Below are positions 1 through 9,244 of a DNA stretch of 64,000 nucleotides, in pieces (position 1 is the first letter of the stretch; every line of letters starts with the position of its first letter). This DNA is from SYIM01 sp039800325. GTDB lineage: Bacteria > Pseudomonadota > Gammaproteobacteria > Burkholderiales > Burkholderiaceae_E. The position numbers and the translations under genes are program-made. The stretch is taken from assembly GCA_039800325.1 (NCBI GenBank), contig JBDLQY010000157.1, positions 1-64,000 on the forward strand. The letters are read 5' to 3'. Under the pieces are notes generated by a model. It did no database searches. It was not told the origin of the DNA and saw only the letters and a list, made by a program, of their open reading frames with translations.

Positions 1-1101
1 TGCCATCCAAGGGAAGGGGTTTTCTTCTTGGGCGAACAGAGGTTCGATGCCGATCTGCTGGCAACGACGATTAGCAATAAAGCGCAAGTACGATTTGAAC
101 ATGGGCGCATTCAGACCCAGCACGCCGCGAGGCATGGTGTCTTCAGCGTAGGCGTATTCGAGCTCAACCGCACGGCGGAACAGACCCAGAATTTCTTCGC
201 GGAACTGGGGTGTCCACAGATGGGGGTTTTCGAGTTTGATCTGATTGATCAGATCAATGCCGAAATTGCAGTGCATTGACTCGTCGCGCAGGATGTACTG
301 GTACTGCTCAGCCGCACCCGTCATCTTGTTTTGACGTCCCAGCGCCAGGATCTGCACAAAGCCTACATAGAAGAACAAGCCCTCCATGAGGCAGGCAAAC
401 ACGATCAGGGAGCGCAAAAGTTTCTGGTCGTTTTCGGGCGTACCAGTCACGAAGTCGGGGTTGGTAAGCGTATCGATGAACGGGATCAGAAATTCATCTT
501 TGTCCCGAATAGACTTGACCTCGTGGTAGGCGTTGAAGATTTCGCCCTCATCCAAACCTAATGACTCGACGATGTACTGGTAGGCGTGGGTATGAATGGC
601 TTCTTCGAAGGCCTGGCGCAACAGAAATTGCCGGCACTCGGGCGCGCTGATGTGACGGTAGGTACCCAACACGATATTGTTGGCGGCCAGCGAATCGGCC
701 GTGACAAAAAAGCCGAGATTGCGCTTGACCAGCCGTCGCTCATCATCGGTGAGTCCGCCTGGCGTTTTCCAGAGCGCGATATCGCGACTCATGTTGATTT
801 CCTGCGGCATCCAGTGGTTGGCGCAGGTGGCCAGGTACTTTTCCCATGCCCACTTGTACTTGAAGGGGACCAGCTGGTTGACATCGGCACCACCGTTGAT
901 GATGCGCTTGTCTTCGACGCGCACGCGGCGCGAACTCTGCGCGGCCAGCGAAGCGGAATTGCGGCGCGCGGAGGTCTCGTCAGTCGAGTCAGTATCAGCA
1001 AGACCAGCGTCCAGGCTGCTGATAAATCCGTCTGTGAGAGCCGCTTGACGCGGCATCGGCACTGGCGGTTTAGCGGTAATCGGTTCGTCCCAGGAAAGCA
1101 T
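1..1101 (-). CDS. nrdB: Ribonucleoside-diphosphate reductase beta subunit (partial)
   Basis: Small subunit of class I ribonucleotide reductase; it holds the di-iron/tyrosyl-radical cofactor that starts reduction of NDPs by NrdA in the cytoplasm. The reading frame starts at ATG 1101 (MLSWDEPIT) and runs off the left edge after 367 codons, so an estimated 20-40 C-terminal residues, including the NrdA-binding tail, lie outside. Ferritin-like ligands are visible: the Asp of TADSLAANN, E and H of EEAIHTHAY, E of LMEGLFF, and E and H of ESMHCN. The Tyr four residues after the His in EAIHTHAY sits where the radical tyrosine of class Ia enzymes is. It lies 161 bp downstream of nrdA on the same strand, so one nrdAB transcript is likely. 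Confidence 0.96.
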   Translation of the reverse strand, partial: MLSWDEPITAKPPVPMPRQAALTDGFISSLDAGLADTDSTDETSARRNSASLAAQSSRRVRVEDKRIINGGADVNQLVPFKYKWAWEKYLATCANHWMPQEINMSRDIALWKTPGGLTDDERRLVKRNLGFFVTADSLAANNIVLGTYRHISAPECRQFLLRQAFEEAIHTHAYQYIVESLGLDEGEIFNAYHEVKSIRDKDEFLIPFIDTLTNPDFVTGTPENDQKLLRSLIVFACLMEGLFFYVGFVQILALGRQNKMTGAAEQYQYILRDESMHCNFGIDLINQIKLENPHLWTPQFREEILGLFRRAVELEYAYAEDTMPRGVLGLNAPMFKSYLRFIANRRCQQIGIEPLFAQEENPFPWMA

Positions 1102-1262
1102 TTCAAGTCTCGCTTCAATACGTCACGGTAACTGCTTGTGTTGACGCGAGATTCGGGTGTTGTTCACAGCCCGAATCTTACGTGCATCAGAAAGCGCTTG
1201 CAATCAATTTCTAGATGTGCTGCAGGCCTTTTTTAAACAAAACCCTGCGGCATCAAGTTCGG

Positions 1263-4205
1263 CTACTGGCAGGCCTCGCATTCGGGGTCATCGATTGCAC
1301 AAAACTTTGGTGCAATCGCTTCGACTGAATCGGCAACCGCCGCACTGGCACTGCTCAGTGCGCCACCACCAGCGGCTGCATAAGAGAAACCAGCTGTGCC
1401 ACCGTCTGCTGACACTGCGTTGAGTTGTCCGATTTTATTCGTTGTGGACTTCTCAGCATGCGTGGCACCCATGGTGCGCAGATAGTAAGTGGTCTTCAGG
1501 CCACGCAACCACGCCAGCATGTAGGTATCGTGCAGCGTCTTACCCGATGCGCCAGCCATATAGATGTTGAGCGACTGCGCCTGATCGATCCACTTCTGTC
1601 GACGCGATGCACTTTCAACCAGCCATTGGGGTTCGACCTCGAAGGCGGTGGCATAAATCTCGCGCAATTCGGCTGGGATACGATCAATCCGAGCAAGGGA
1701 GCCATCAAAGAACTTGAGATCGGCGACCATGACCTCGTCCCATAAACCCAGTTGTTTGAGATCTCGCACCAGATAGTCGTTAACCACTGTGAACTCGCCC
1801 GACAGATTCGATTTCACATACAGATTCTGATAGGTGGGTTCGATGCAGGCCGACACGCCGATGATGTTGGAAATGGTCGCGGTGGGCGCGATGGCCACGC
1901 AGTTGGAGTTGCGCATGCCGTGTTCGCGAATGCGGGCACGTAGCGCGTCCCAGTCCAAAGTGGATGACTCGTCGACCTCGACATGACCTCCGCGGGCTTC
2001 ACGCAGCAGTCTGAGTGAATCCTGCGGCAGGATGCCACGGTCCCAAAGCGAGCCTTTAAAGCTGGAATACCGACCCCGCTCTGCCGCCAGAGTGGTTGAT
2101 GCCCAGTAGGCGTAGTAGCAAACAGCCTCCATCGAGGTGTCAGCAAATTCGACAGCGGCCTGACTGGCGTAGGGTGTGCGCATCAGGTGCAGGCAATCCT
2201 GGAAGCCCATGATACCCAGACCCACCGGCCGATGACGCATGTTGGCGTTGCGCGCTTTGCCCACCGCGTAGTAGTTGATGTCGATGACGTTATCCAGCAT
2301 GCGCATGGCGGTATTGATCGTGCGGCGCAGCTTGTCATGGTCGAGTACCCAGCGACCGCCTTCCTCACGCATATGTGCCACCAGGTTGACCGAGCCCAGA
2401 TTGCACACAGCAATTTCGGTATCGCTGGTATTTAGCGTGATTTCGGTGCACAGATTCGAGCTGTGAACAACGCCTACATGCTGCTGGGGGCTACGCAGGT
2501 TGCAGGGATCTTTAAACGTTATCCAGGGATGCCCAGTTTCAAACAGCATTGACAGCATCTTGCGCCACAGCTGCACGGCGGGCACTTTGCGATAAAGCTT
2601 GAGATCGCCACTGGCCGCTCGGGCTTCATGGCGCAGGTAGGCTTTTTCGAACTCAGTCCCGAACTTGTCATGCAGGTCGCTACAGTCGGCGGGCGAGAAC
2701 AACGTCCACTCAGCGTTCTCGACCACCCGCTTCATGAATAAATCAGGAATCCAGTTAGCGGTGTTCATGTCGTGCGTGCGCCGCCGATCGTCACCCGTGT
2801 TTTTGCGCAGCTCGAGAAACTCTTCGATGTCGAGGTGCCAGGTTTCAAGGTACGCGCAGACCGCTCCCTTACGCTTGCCGCCCTGATTGACGGCGACGGC
2901 GGTGTCGTTAACGACTTTCAGAAAGGGCACCACACCTTGGCTTTTTCCGTTGGTACCCCGGATGTGACTGCCCAGTGCGCGCACGGGTGTCCAGTCATTG
3001 CCCAAGCCGCCCGCGTACTTGGCCAGCAGCGCATTTTCTTTGATGGCCTCATAGATTCCGTCGAGGTCGTCCGAGACGGTAGTGAGATAGCACGATGACA
3101 GCTGTGAGCGCTGTGTGCCCGAGTTAAACAAGGTGGGCGTAGAGCTCATGAAGTCGAACGTCGACAACAGCTCATAGAACTCAATAGCACGCGTCTCGCG
3201 GTCAATCTCGCCGATGGTCAATCCCATGGCGACCCGCATGAAAAACGCCTGGGGTAGTTCGATGCGCCGCTCATCAATGTGCAGGAAATAGCGGTCGTAG
3301 AGGGTTTGCAGGCCCAGGTAAGTGAATTGAAGGTCGCGGTTTGAATCAAGCGCAGCCCCCAAGCGAGCGAGATCGAACTGCTGCAATCGCTCGTCGATGA
3401 GTCCGGCCTGCACACCCTGCCGAATGAAACGTGGAAAGTACTCGGCGTAGCGCTCGGCCATCTGGGATTGACCAACTTCTTCGCCCAGCACCTCACGCCG
3501 CATGGTGTGCAGCAGCAGGCGCGCCGTGACCTGGCTGTAAGCCGGATCTTTTTCGATCAGGGCGCGTGCCGACAGGATGGCCGACTTGTAGACCTCTTCA
3601 AGGGGAACCCCGTCATACAGGTTCTTGATGGTCTCGACATACACGGCCTCGCCGCTGACAAATTCGCCCAGACCCACACAGGCGGAATCGATGAGTGCGC
3701 GCAATGCTGCTGCGTCAAGCGGGCGACGGCTGTCACCGTCGACGACGTGCAGTACGGGTTGCGCTGGCTCTCCGGATTCGCGTTGGCGGGCTGCCCGCTC
3801 CTGGGCGCGGCGCTCGCGGTACAACACATAAGCGCGCGCGACCTCATGCTCGCCGTAGCGCATCAGCGCCAGTTCGACATGATCCTGAATGTCTTCAATA
3901 TGAAAGGTAGCGCCACCGGATTTGCCGCGTGTGAGGGCACTGACCACCGCGCTGGTAAGCTTGTCGACGAGTTCGCGTACGCGTGCTGATGCCGCGCTCT
4001 GTCCCCCATGGACCGCCAGAAAGGCCTTGGTGAGTGCGACTGCAATTTTGCTGGGCTCGAAACCGACCACCGACCCATTGCGACGAATGATTTTGAACTG
4101 CGCATAGCGCTCAGTACTGGCGGATGCGGCATCCTCCGGGCCAGCCTGGCTGGTGGAAAGAACCGGCTGGCCTGCCGGCCGCGCGCGTTCAGCGAGCCTT
4201 TGCAT
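1263..4205 (-). CDS. nrdA: Ribonucleoside-diphosphate reductase alpha subunit
   Basis: Large catalytic subunit of class Ia ribonucleotide reductase. It has 980 residues from the preferred start, longer than E. coli NrdA (about 760). An ATP-cone-like segment follows a low-complexity N-terminus (roughly residues 30-125). Catalytic landmarks are present: the SQLSSCYL cysteine, the NLCTEI Asn-Cys-Glu triad, the AVCNLGSVNL cysteine, the paired tyrosines of KTTYYLRT that relay the radical, and a C-terminal cysteine pair in CEACQ that takes electrons from thioredoxin/glutaredoxin. An in-frame ATG at 4220 exists, but its codons contain the Shine-Dalgarno sequence GGAGGA (4213-4218), 7 nt before ATG 4205, so 4205 is chosen. 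Paired NrdR-like boxes lie upstream. Confidence 0.96.
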   Translation of the reverse strand: MQRLAERARPAGQPVLSTSQAGPEDAASASTERYAQFKIIRRNGSVVGFEPSKIAVALTKAFLAVHGGQSAASARVRELVDKLTSAVVSALTRGKSGGATFHIEDIQDHVELALMRYGEHEVARAYVLYRERRAQERAARQRESGEPAQPVLHVVDGDSRRPLDAAALRALIDSACVGLGEFVSGEAVYVETIKNLYDGVPLEEVYKSAILSARALIEKDPAYSQVTARLLLHTMRREVLGEEVGQSQMAERYAEYFPRFIRQGVQAGLIDERLQQFDLARLGAALDSNRDLQFTYLGLQTLYDRYFLHIDERRIELPQAFFMRVAMGLTIGEIDRETRAIEFYELLSTFDFMSSTPTLFNSGTQRSQLSSCYLTTVSDDLDGIYEAIKENALLAKYAGGLGNDWTPVRALGSHIRGTNGKSQGVVPFLKVVNDTAVAVNQGGKRKGAVCAYLETWHLDIEEFLELRKNTGDDRRRTHDMNTANWIPDLFMKRVVENAEWTLFSPADCSDLHDKFGTEFEKAYLRHEARAASGDLKLYRKVPAVQLWRKMLSMLFETGHPWITFKDPCNLRSPQQHVGVVHSSNLCTEITLNTSDTEIAVCNLGSVNLVAHMREEGGRWVLDHDKLRRTINTAMRMLDNVIDINYYAVGKARNANMRHRPVGLGIMGFQDCLHLMRTPYASQAAVEFADTSMEAVCYYAYWASTTLAAERGRYSSFKGSLWDRGILPQDSLRLLREARGGHVEVDESSTLDWDALRARIREHGMRNSNCVAIAPTATISNIIGVSACIEPTYQNLYVKSNLSGEFTVVNDYLVRDLKQLGLWDEVMVADLKFFDGSLARIDRIPAELREIYATAFEVEPQWLVESASRRQKWIDQAQSLNIYMAGASGKTLHDTYMLAWLRGLKTTYYLRTMGATHAEKSTTNKIGQLNAVSADGGTAGFSYAAAGGGALSSASAAVADSVEAIAPKFCAIDDPECEACQ

Positions 4206-4212
4206 ATTTTTT

Positions 4213-4218
4213 TCCTCC
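4213..4218 (-). promoter_or_regulatory. Shine-Dalgarno GGAGGA deciding the nrdA start
   Basis: GGAGGA read on the minus strand sits 7 nt before ATG 4205. It overlaps the alternative ATG at 4220, which argues that translation starts at 4205 and not 4220. Confidence 0.8.
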
Positions 4219-4436
4219 ATAAATCATCGGCTCACTCCCCATTTGGCACAGTGTTCGGTTGCGCGGTTGCGGGTCGATGAATAAAAACTGGGTTTCGGTT
4301 TCAGTGAATAAAAACGCATGACCCACCCGAAGTCATGCCGTGAAGCGCTTTGATCCGGGTAGCTACGCGTACGAATTGGGTGATTGGCTTTGGGTGAGTT
4401 AGCCTCGATGAGCAATCCCACGGGTAAAGGCTTAAG

Positions 4437-4483
4437 GCACTACCTGTGGGGTCAAAGACATCCGTGGGGACTAATTCTAGTGG
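4437..4483. promoter_or_regulatory. Tandem NrdR-box-like operators of nrdAB
   Basis: Two 16-bp sites start exactly 31 bp apart. GGACTAATTCTAGTGG (4468-4483) matches the NrdR consensus ACACWATATMTWGTGT at 12 of 16 positions, and GCACTACCTGTGGGGT (4437-4452) at 10 of 16. NrdR repressors bind paired boxes about three helical turns apart upstream of nrd operons, so both spacing and location fit ATP/dATP-dependent repression. The nrdR gene itself is not in the window. Confidence 0.65.
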
Positions 4484-4689
4484 TCTGGGTCGGTCGCAAG
4501 CAAGCCCGGAAATACGGTTGACCCATACCCCTGAGGGTCGTCTTGATCGGCAGGGCGCATGCAGTCTGATTCGCGCTCTACGAACCCAGTAACGGTGCGC
4601 TTTACACGCCAGTTTGGCCTGTAGAAACGCATGATTGTTGGGGGTTGTGGTAGAACTGATATCGCGGCTTAGGGGATATCCCAATTGTG

Positions 4690-5280
4690 CTAGCGCGGCC
4701 GCGCAGGCGGCGGTCTGACCAGCGCCGCAGCGCTGGGTTGGGTCATCAGCCAGCGCCAGTCAAACTGCGGGCCAGGGTCCTGCTTGCGCTCTGGCGCGAT
4801 ATCGCTATGGCCGGCAATCAACGCGAGTGGATGCCGTTCGCGCAATGCCTTGACCAGCCAGGCAAGCCGCCGATACTGCCGTTGCGTGAAGCTGTGCTCG
4901 CCATCGCCTTCGAGTTCGACCCCGATAGAAAAGTCGTTGCACCGCGTGCGCTCGCCAAGGCGCGACTCACCGGCATGCCAGGCGCGGCGGTTGGTGCCAA
5001 CAAATTGAATCAGCTCACCGGTGCGACGGATGAGAAAGTGCGTCGATACCCGCAGCGTGCTCAGCGATGCAAGGCGCGGATCCTCATGCCCTGCCAGGCG
5101 ATTGGTGAAAAGCCGCTCAATGGCGTCGCCCCGGAACACCCCCGGCGGCAGGCTGATGTAATGAATGACCAGCAGGTCAACAGACATGCCCGGGGGGCGC
5201 TCGTCCTGATTTGGAGATTCGATATGCCGCGCCCGGCTCAGCCAGCCGCCCGGCTCTTGCCACCCGACTTGACGGTCCAT
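4690..5280 (-). CDS. ampD: 1,6-anhydro-N-acetylmuramyl-L-alanine amidase
   Basis: Cytoplasmic zinc amidase that removes the stem peptide from anhydro-muropeptides during cell-wall recycling, and so sets the level of AmpR/beta-lactamase inducers in species that have them. It has 196 residues, slightly above the family norm of about 185. The expected zinc and catalytic residues are seen: H40 (VIHYISLPPG), E122 (IGVELEG), H158 (AGHSDIAP) and D168 of KQDPGPQFDW. The start at ATG 5280 shares one base with the stop of the preceding small membrane protein (TGATG), so the two are probably translationally coupled. A longer in-frame extension upstream would overlap that gene and is not favoured. Confidence 0.94.
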   Translation of the reverse strand: MDRQVGWQEPGGWLSRARHIESPNQDERPPGMSVDLLVIHYISLPPGVFRGDAIERLFTNRLAGHEDPRLASLSTLRVSTHFLIRRTGELIQFVGTNRRAWHAGESRLGERTRCNDFSIGVELEGDGEHSFTQRQYRRLAWLVKALRERHPLALIAGHSDIAPERKQDPGPQFDWRWLMTQPSAAALVRPPPARPR

Positions 5281-5552
5281 CAGGAGTGCCGTTTGGACGC
5301 TTCTAGGTGGGCTGCGCTGCAAAAAGGCCGGCCGGCTGAGTCGCTGACCGACTCGCTGGCTGGCAGATGCACGCCGCAATGCGCGCACGCCACCATACGC
5401 TCGGGCGAGGCCTGTGGGTCCGGTTGCGCGGGCTTATCCGTGCCCGGCGCGGCACGATGCGATTGCTCGATACGTCGCCGGCTGGTCTGATAGAGCTTCC
5501 AGGCCAGCCAGGCGGCCGCACCGACCGCGATCCAGATCAGAATTTTGCCCAT
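5280..5552 (-). CDS. Small membrane protein with zinc-binding tail (PP0621-like)
   Basis: A 90-residue protein with one N-terminal membrane helix (ILIWIAVGAAAWLAWKLY), a charged, proline-rich middle, and a C-terminal knuckle with Cys at CAHC and near FCSAAH, suggesting metal binding. This layout matches the PP0621 family of uncharacterised proteobacterial proteins, often found next to ampD in Burkholderiales. Its stop overlaps the ampD start. The function is unknown; a link to envelope recycling is only suggested by the neighbour. Confidence 0.8.
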   Translation of the reverse strand: MGKILIWIAVGAAAWLAWKLYQTSRRRIEQSHRAAPGTDKPAQPDPQASPERMVACAHCGVHLPASESVSDSAGRPFCSAAHLEASKRHS

Positions 5553-5587
5553 GCGCTCTGAAGAGTAGTCAGCAAAGGTGCTCGAGG

Positions 5588-6388
5588 TCAGGAGCGTGAA
5601 AGAATGACTTCGAGAACAAAGCGGCTGCCGACATAGGCCAGCATCAGAAGCCCGAAGCCGCCGAACGTCAGCCGCAGAGCCGTGCGCCCACGCCAGCCAT
5701 AACGCCAGCGTCCCAGCAGCAGCAGACCGAATACAAGCCAGGAGATTAGGGTAAATAGCGTCTTATGGTCAAAACGCAGCGCACGCCCGAATACTTCTTC
5801 AGAAAACAGAATGCCGCTGACCGCGGTTAAGGTCAGAAACAGAAACCCGACCGCGATCAGCCGGAAGAGCATGCGCTCAAGTGCCAGCAAAGGTGGCAGA
5901 TCATCCACCAGACGCGATAGCGGGCCCCGTGCATCGCTCGAGCCCGAGTGCAGCGCCCGATCGGCCGTCGCCATCAGCAAAGCATGCAGTGCGGCCAGTG
6001 CGAGCACACCGTAGGCGAGGGTACCCACCACCAGATGAGGTACAAAAAGCGGCGCTGTCGCGCGAGCACCGAGTTCAGCTCCGGGAAACGGCAGGGGTAG
6101 AAGCACCGCAACCGCAGCAAGCGGCAGAACGATGGCGCGTAGCGCCCGTACCGGTACGCTGATGGCCTCCAACCACAACACCGTGACGCCAATCCAGAGG
6201 GTCGCCGACAGCACCGTTGCAAATCCAAATCGCCAGCCCTGGGTACCACTGACGGCCAGAAATAATGATCCTGCATGCAGGGCCAGTGCGGCGATCATGA
6301 GGGGGGCGGCCAGGCGTTCGCCGGCCCGCCAGGAGGCAAGATATAAGAGCGCCGGGAGCGCAAAGACGATAAACAGTAGAATCATCAC
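5588..6388 (-). CDS. Inner-membrane cytochrome c assembly protein, CcsA/YpjD-like
   Basis: A polytopic membrane protein of 266 residues with about eight hydrophobic segments and conserved histidines in LALHAG, FVPHLVVG and RFDHKTLFTLISW, typical of the CcsA/CcmC/HemX superfamily that handles haem. The paralogue next to ffh in many beta- and gamma-proteobacteria (YpjD/CorE-like) has no firmly proven role; haem handling is a family inference. The frame opens with GTG 6388 followed directly by ATG 6385, and either could be used. It is divergent from ffh with only 25 bp between, so the two promoters must overlap each other's leaders. Confidence 0.88.
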   Translation of the reverse strand: MMILLFIVFALPALLYLASWRAGERLAAPLMIAALALHAGSLFLAVSGTQGWRFGFATVLSATLWIGVTVLWLEAISVPVRALRAIVLPLAAVAVLLPLPFPGAELGARATAPLFVPHLVVGTLAYGVLALAALHALLMATADRALHSGSSDARGPLSRLVDDLPPLLALERMLFRLIAVGFLFLTLTAVSGILFSEEVFGRALRFDHKTLFTLISWLVFGLLLLGRWRYGWRGRTALRLTFGGFGLLMLAYVGSRFVLEVILSRS

Positions 6389-6413
6389 GATTCTTCAGTG
6401 TAACCCAGCCCCC

Positions 6414-7769
6414 ATGCTTGATACGCTTTCTCAGCGCCTGGCCCGTGTCGTCAAGACAATGCGGGGGCAGGCGCGTCTGACCGAAGCCAATACCCAGGAG
6501 ATGCTGCGCGAAATCCGCGTGGCGCTGCTTGAGGCCGATGTGGCACTGCCGGTGGTGCGCGACTTCATCACCCGCGTCCGCGATAAGGCCATGGGCCAGG
6601 AGGTCGTGGGCAGTCTCACCCCTGGTCAGGCGCTGGTGGGCGTGGTCGCCCGCGAGCTCACCGACCTGATGGGTGGGGCAGATGCCCAGCTCAATCTGGC
6701 CACCACCCCTCCGGCAGTGATTCTGATGGCTGGTCTGCAAGGCGCGGGCAAGACCACCACGGTGGGCAAACTGGCCCGCTGGCTGCGCGAACACCAGCGC
6801 AAAAAGGTGCTGACCGTCTCGTGTGACGTCTATCGTCCCGCCGCGATCGACCAGCTGCGCACGGTCACTGAACAGGTGGGCGCTGATTTCTTTGCCTCCA
6901 GCCCGGAACAGAAGCCGCAAGACATCGCGCGCGCGGCGCTCCAGTGGGCACGTACTCACTATCACGATGTGCTCCTGGTCGATACGGCGGGCCGCCTGAG
7001 CATCGATGAGGCCATGATGCAGGAGATCGCCGCCCTGCATGCCGAACTGAGGCCGATCGAGACCTTGCTGGTGGTCGATGCCATGCAGGGGCAGGATGCG
7101 GTCAATACGGCGCGCGCCTTCGGTCAGACCATTGCGGTGACCGGCGTGGTGCTGACCAAGCTCGATGGTGATTCGCGTGGGGGTGCCGCCCTGTCGGTCA
7201 AGGCCGTGACCGGCGCACCGATTAAGTTCGTAGGCGTTGGTGAAAAGCTCGATGGCCTCGAGAGCTTCCATCCAGAGCGCATGGCCAACCGCATTCTGGG
7301 CATGGGCGATATCGTCTCGCTGGTCGAAGAGGCCAACCGGATGGTCGATCAGCAAGAGGCCAAGAAGCTGGCTGATAAGCTCAAGACCGGTGATCGCTTC
7401 GATCTCAACGATTTTGCAGCCCAGATTGGCCAGATGAACCGCATGGGTGGGCTTAGTTCGCTCATGGATAAACTGCCCGCGCAACTACAGCAGGCGGCCG
7501 CGGGCGCCGACATGAACCAGGCGCAGAAACAAATGCGCCGCATGCAGGGCATCATCTGCTCGATGACGCCGGCCGAGCGTTCCAAGCCTGAGCTCATCAA
7601 GGCCTCTCGCAAGCGGCGTATTGCCGCGGGTGCAGGCGTACCGGTTCAGGACGTCAACCGTCTGCTCAATCAATTTGAGCAGATGCAGTCCATGATGAAA
7701 AAAATGCGTGGGGGCGGCATGGCTAAGATGCTGCGCGGTCTGCGCGGCGCGTTTCCCGGCATGCGCTAG
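6414..7769 (+). CDS. ffh: Signal recognition particle protein (SRP54/Ffh)
   Basis: GTPase that binds signal sequences and 4.5S RNA and delivers ribosome-nascent chains to FtsY at the membrane. It has 451 residues from ATG 6414 (MLDTLSQRLARVV), the normal Ffh length. The N domain (1-90) is followed by the G domain with P-loop GLQGAGKTTT, DTAGR, and TKLDGD. The methionine-rich M domain runs from about residue 300 to the end (KLPAQLQ..., MQSMMKKMRGGG). The open frame extends 94 codons further upstream, but that part lies antisense to the ccsA-like gene and is not Ffh. The 4.5S RNA gene was not found in the window. Confidence 0.97.
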   Translation: MLDTLSQRLARVVKTMRGQARLTEANTQEMLREIRVALLEADVALPVVRDFITRVRDKAMGQEVVGSLTPGQALVGVVARELTDLMGGADAQLNLATTPPAVILMAGLQGAGKTTTVGKLARWLREHQRKKVLTVSCDVYRPAAIDQLRTVTEQVGADFFASSPEQKPQDIARAALQWARTHYHDVLLVDTAGRLSIDEAMMQEIAALHAELRPIETLLVVDAMQGQDAVNTARAFGQTIAVTGVVLTKLDGDSRGGAALSVKAVTGAPIKFVGVGEKLDGLESFHPERMANRILGMGDIVSLVEEANRMVDQQEAKKLADKLKTGDRFDLNDFAAQIGQMNRMGGLSSLMDKLPAQLQQAAAGADMNQAQKQMRRMQGIICSMTPAERSKPELIKASRKRRIAAGAGVPVQDVNRLLNQFEQMQSMMKKMRGGGMAKMLRGLRGAFPGMR

Positions 7770-7777
7770 GAGCGTTT

Positions 7778-9211
7778 ATGAATCATCCCGGTTCCCCGGT
7801 TGAGGCTTTGTCCACCCTGCGCGCAGCGTTCTCGGGGCGGCTTATTACCGATCCGTCCGAAATCGCCCCTTTCGTGACTGACTGGCGCAAGCGTTACATC
7901 GGGCGAGCCCTGGCTGTGGCGCAACCCGACAGCGCGGCTGACGTCGCCGCGGTGGTGCGCTGGTGTGCAGCCCACCGCGTGCCCGTGGTCGCCCAGGGTG
8001 GTAACACCGGACTTGCCGGTGGGGCGACCCCCGACGATACGGGTCATGCGCTGGTGCTGTCGCTGGCCCGGCTCAAACGGATTCGTGCCATCGACACCAT
8101 CAACAACACGTTGACGGTTGAGGCTGGCTGCGTGCTATCTGAGGTGCAGCGTGCGGCCGCTGACCATGATCGGTTGTTTGCGCTCAGCCTGGCGGCCGAG
8201 GGCTCCTGCACCATAGGCGGCAATCTATCGACCAACGCGGGCGGTGTTCAGGTCCTGCGTTATGGCAATACGCGCGAGCTGTGCCTGGGCCTTGAAGTGG
8301 TCACCGCTCAGGGCGAACTTTGGGATGGCCTGCGGGGTCTGCGCAAGGACAATACCGGCTACGACTTACGCGACCTCTTTATTGGCGCCGAAGGCACGCT
8401 GGGCATCATCACCGCAGCAACGCTCAAGCTCTTTCCGATGCCAGCCGCCCGGCTGACCGCGTTTGTTGCGCTCGATACGCCGCGGGCTGCTCTCGGGCTG
8501 CTTGAGCTCGCGCAAAGACGCCTGGGCGCATCGCTGACCGCCTTTGAGCTGATGTCCGAGCTGTGCCTGCAGCTGGTGCTCAGGCACTTTCCTCAGTGTC
8601 GATTGCCGCTGGCTTCGGCCAGCCCGCAATACGTGCTGCTTGAGTGCTCTGACGCGCACGATGAGGCGCATGCCCGTTTGCAGCTCGAGTCGCTGCTTGA
8701 GCAGGCGGTTGGCGCCGAACTGATCAGCGATGCGGCTATCAGTGCCTCAATTGCTCAGACCCGTGCCATGTGGGCCCTGCGCGAAAACATCTCTGAAGCG
8801 CAGGCAGCCGAAGGCAAGAACATCAAACACGATATCTCGGTGCCCATCTCGCGCATCGCCGAGTTTGTCGAGCATACCGATGCGCAGCTCGCGCGATACT
8901 TTCCCGGTGTACGCATGGTGGTTTTCGGTCATCTGGGCGATGGCAATCTGCACTACAACGTATCGCCGCCCGTTGGGCCCACCGATGAGCAGGCCTTTCT
9001 CGCGCTTCAGCCCGACATCAATCGCGTCACGCATGACGCTGTGGTGGCCTTCGGCGGCTCGATTTCGGCCGAACATGGCCTGGGCCAGCTGCGTCGCGAT
9101 GAGGCAGCCCGCTATAAATCGCCCGTCGAGATGGCCCTTATGCGCCGTATCAAAGACGCGCTGGACCCCCTGGGCATCATGAACCCAGGCAAAGTCCTGG
9201 TCAGCGCCTAG
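7778..9211 (+). CDS. FAD-linked 2-hydroxyacid oxidase/dehydrogenase (GlcD/D2HGDH type)
   Basis: A flavoenzyme of the vanillyl-alcohol-oxidase superfamily, 477 residues. The N-terminal FAD-binding half carries QGGNTGLAGGA and GGNLSTNAGG. The C-terminal oxidase half has FGHLGDGNLHYN, which supplies metal and substrate ligands, and the closing motif AEHGLGQLR. Family members oxidise D-2-hydroxyacids (D-lactate, D-2-hydroxyglutarate, glycolate) and pass electrons to quinone or an electron-transfer flavoprotein. Exact substrate cannot be told. ATG 7778 is preceded by AGGAG and lies 8 bp after ffh, so co-transcription with ffh is possible. Confidence 0.9.
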   Translation: MNHPGSPVEALSTLRAAFSGRLITDPSEIAPFVTDWRKRYIGRALAVAQPDSAADVAAVVRWCAAHRVPVVAQGGNTGLAGGATPDDTGHALVLSLARLKRIRAIDTINNTLTVEAGCVLSEVQRAAADHDRLFALSLAAEGSCTIGGNLSTNAGGVQVLRYGNTRELCLGLEVVTAQGELWDGLRGLRKDNTGYDLRDLFIGAEGTLGIITAATLKLFPMPAARLTAFVALDTPRAALGLLELAQRRLGASLTAFELMSELCLQLVLRHFPQCRLPLASASPQYVLLECSDAHDEAHARLQLESLLEQAVGAELISDAAISASIAQTRAMWALRENISEAQAAEGKNIKHDISVPISRIAEFVEHTDAQLARYFPGVRMVVFGHLGDGNLHYNVSPPVGPTDEQAFLALQPDINRVTHDAVVAFGGSISAEHGLGQLRRDEAARYKSPVEMALMRRIKDALDPLGIMNPGKVLVSA

Positions 9212-9244
9212 CCAAATTCTGACGGGCCGATCTGGCGGGACCTT

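Larger units (their letters stand above)
4206..4689. other. Long nrdA upstream region without a gene
   Basis: These 484 bases between ampD and nrdA hold no convincing coding frame. The recognisable content is the nrdA ribosome-binding site and a pair of NrdR-box-like palindromes at 4437-4483. A region of this length fits the regulated promoter and leader of nrdAB. Nothing else was recognised in 4484-4689. Confidence 0.6.

Noticed and set aside
4206..4220. Alternative nrdA start at ATG 4220 (adds MEEKN)
   Set aside because: The added codons contain the Shine-Dalgarno sequence GGAGGA at ideal distance from ATG 4205.
6132..6413. 94-codon N-terminal extension of ffh
   Set aside because: Antisense to the ccsA-like gene, no Ffh similarity; the family start is at 6414.
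6075..7484. 469-codon open frame antisense to ffh
   Set aside because: It lies entirely opposite ffh and the ccsA-like gene, has no recognisable domain and reflects codon bias of the GC-rich sense genes.
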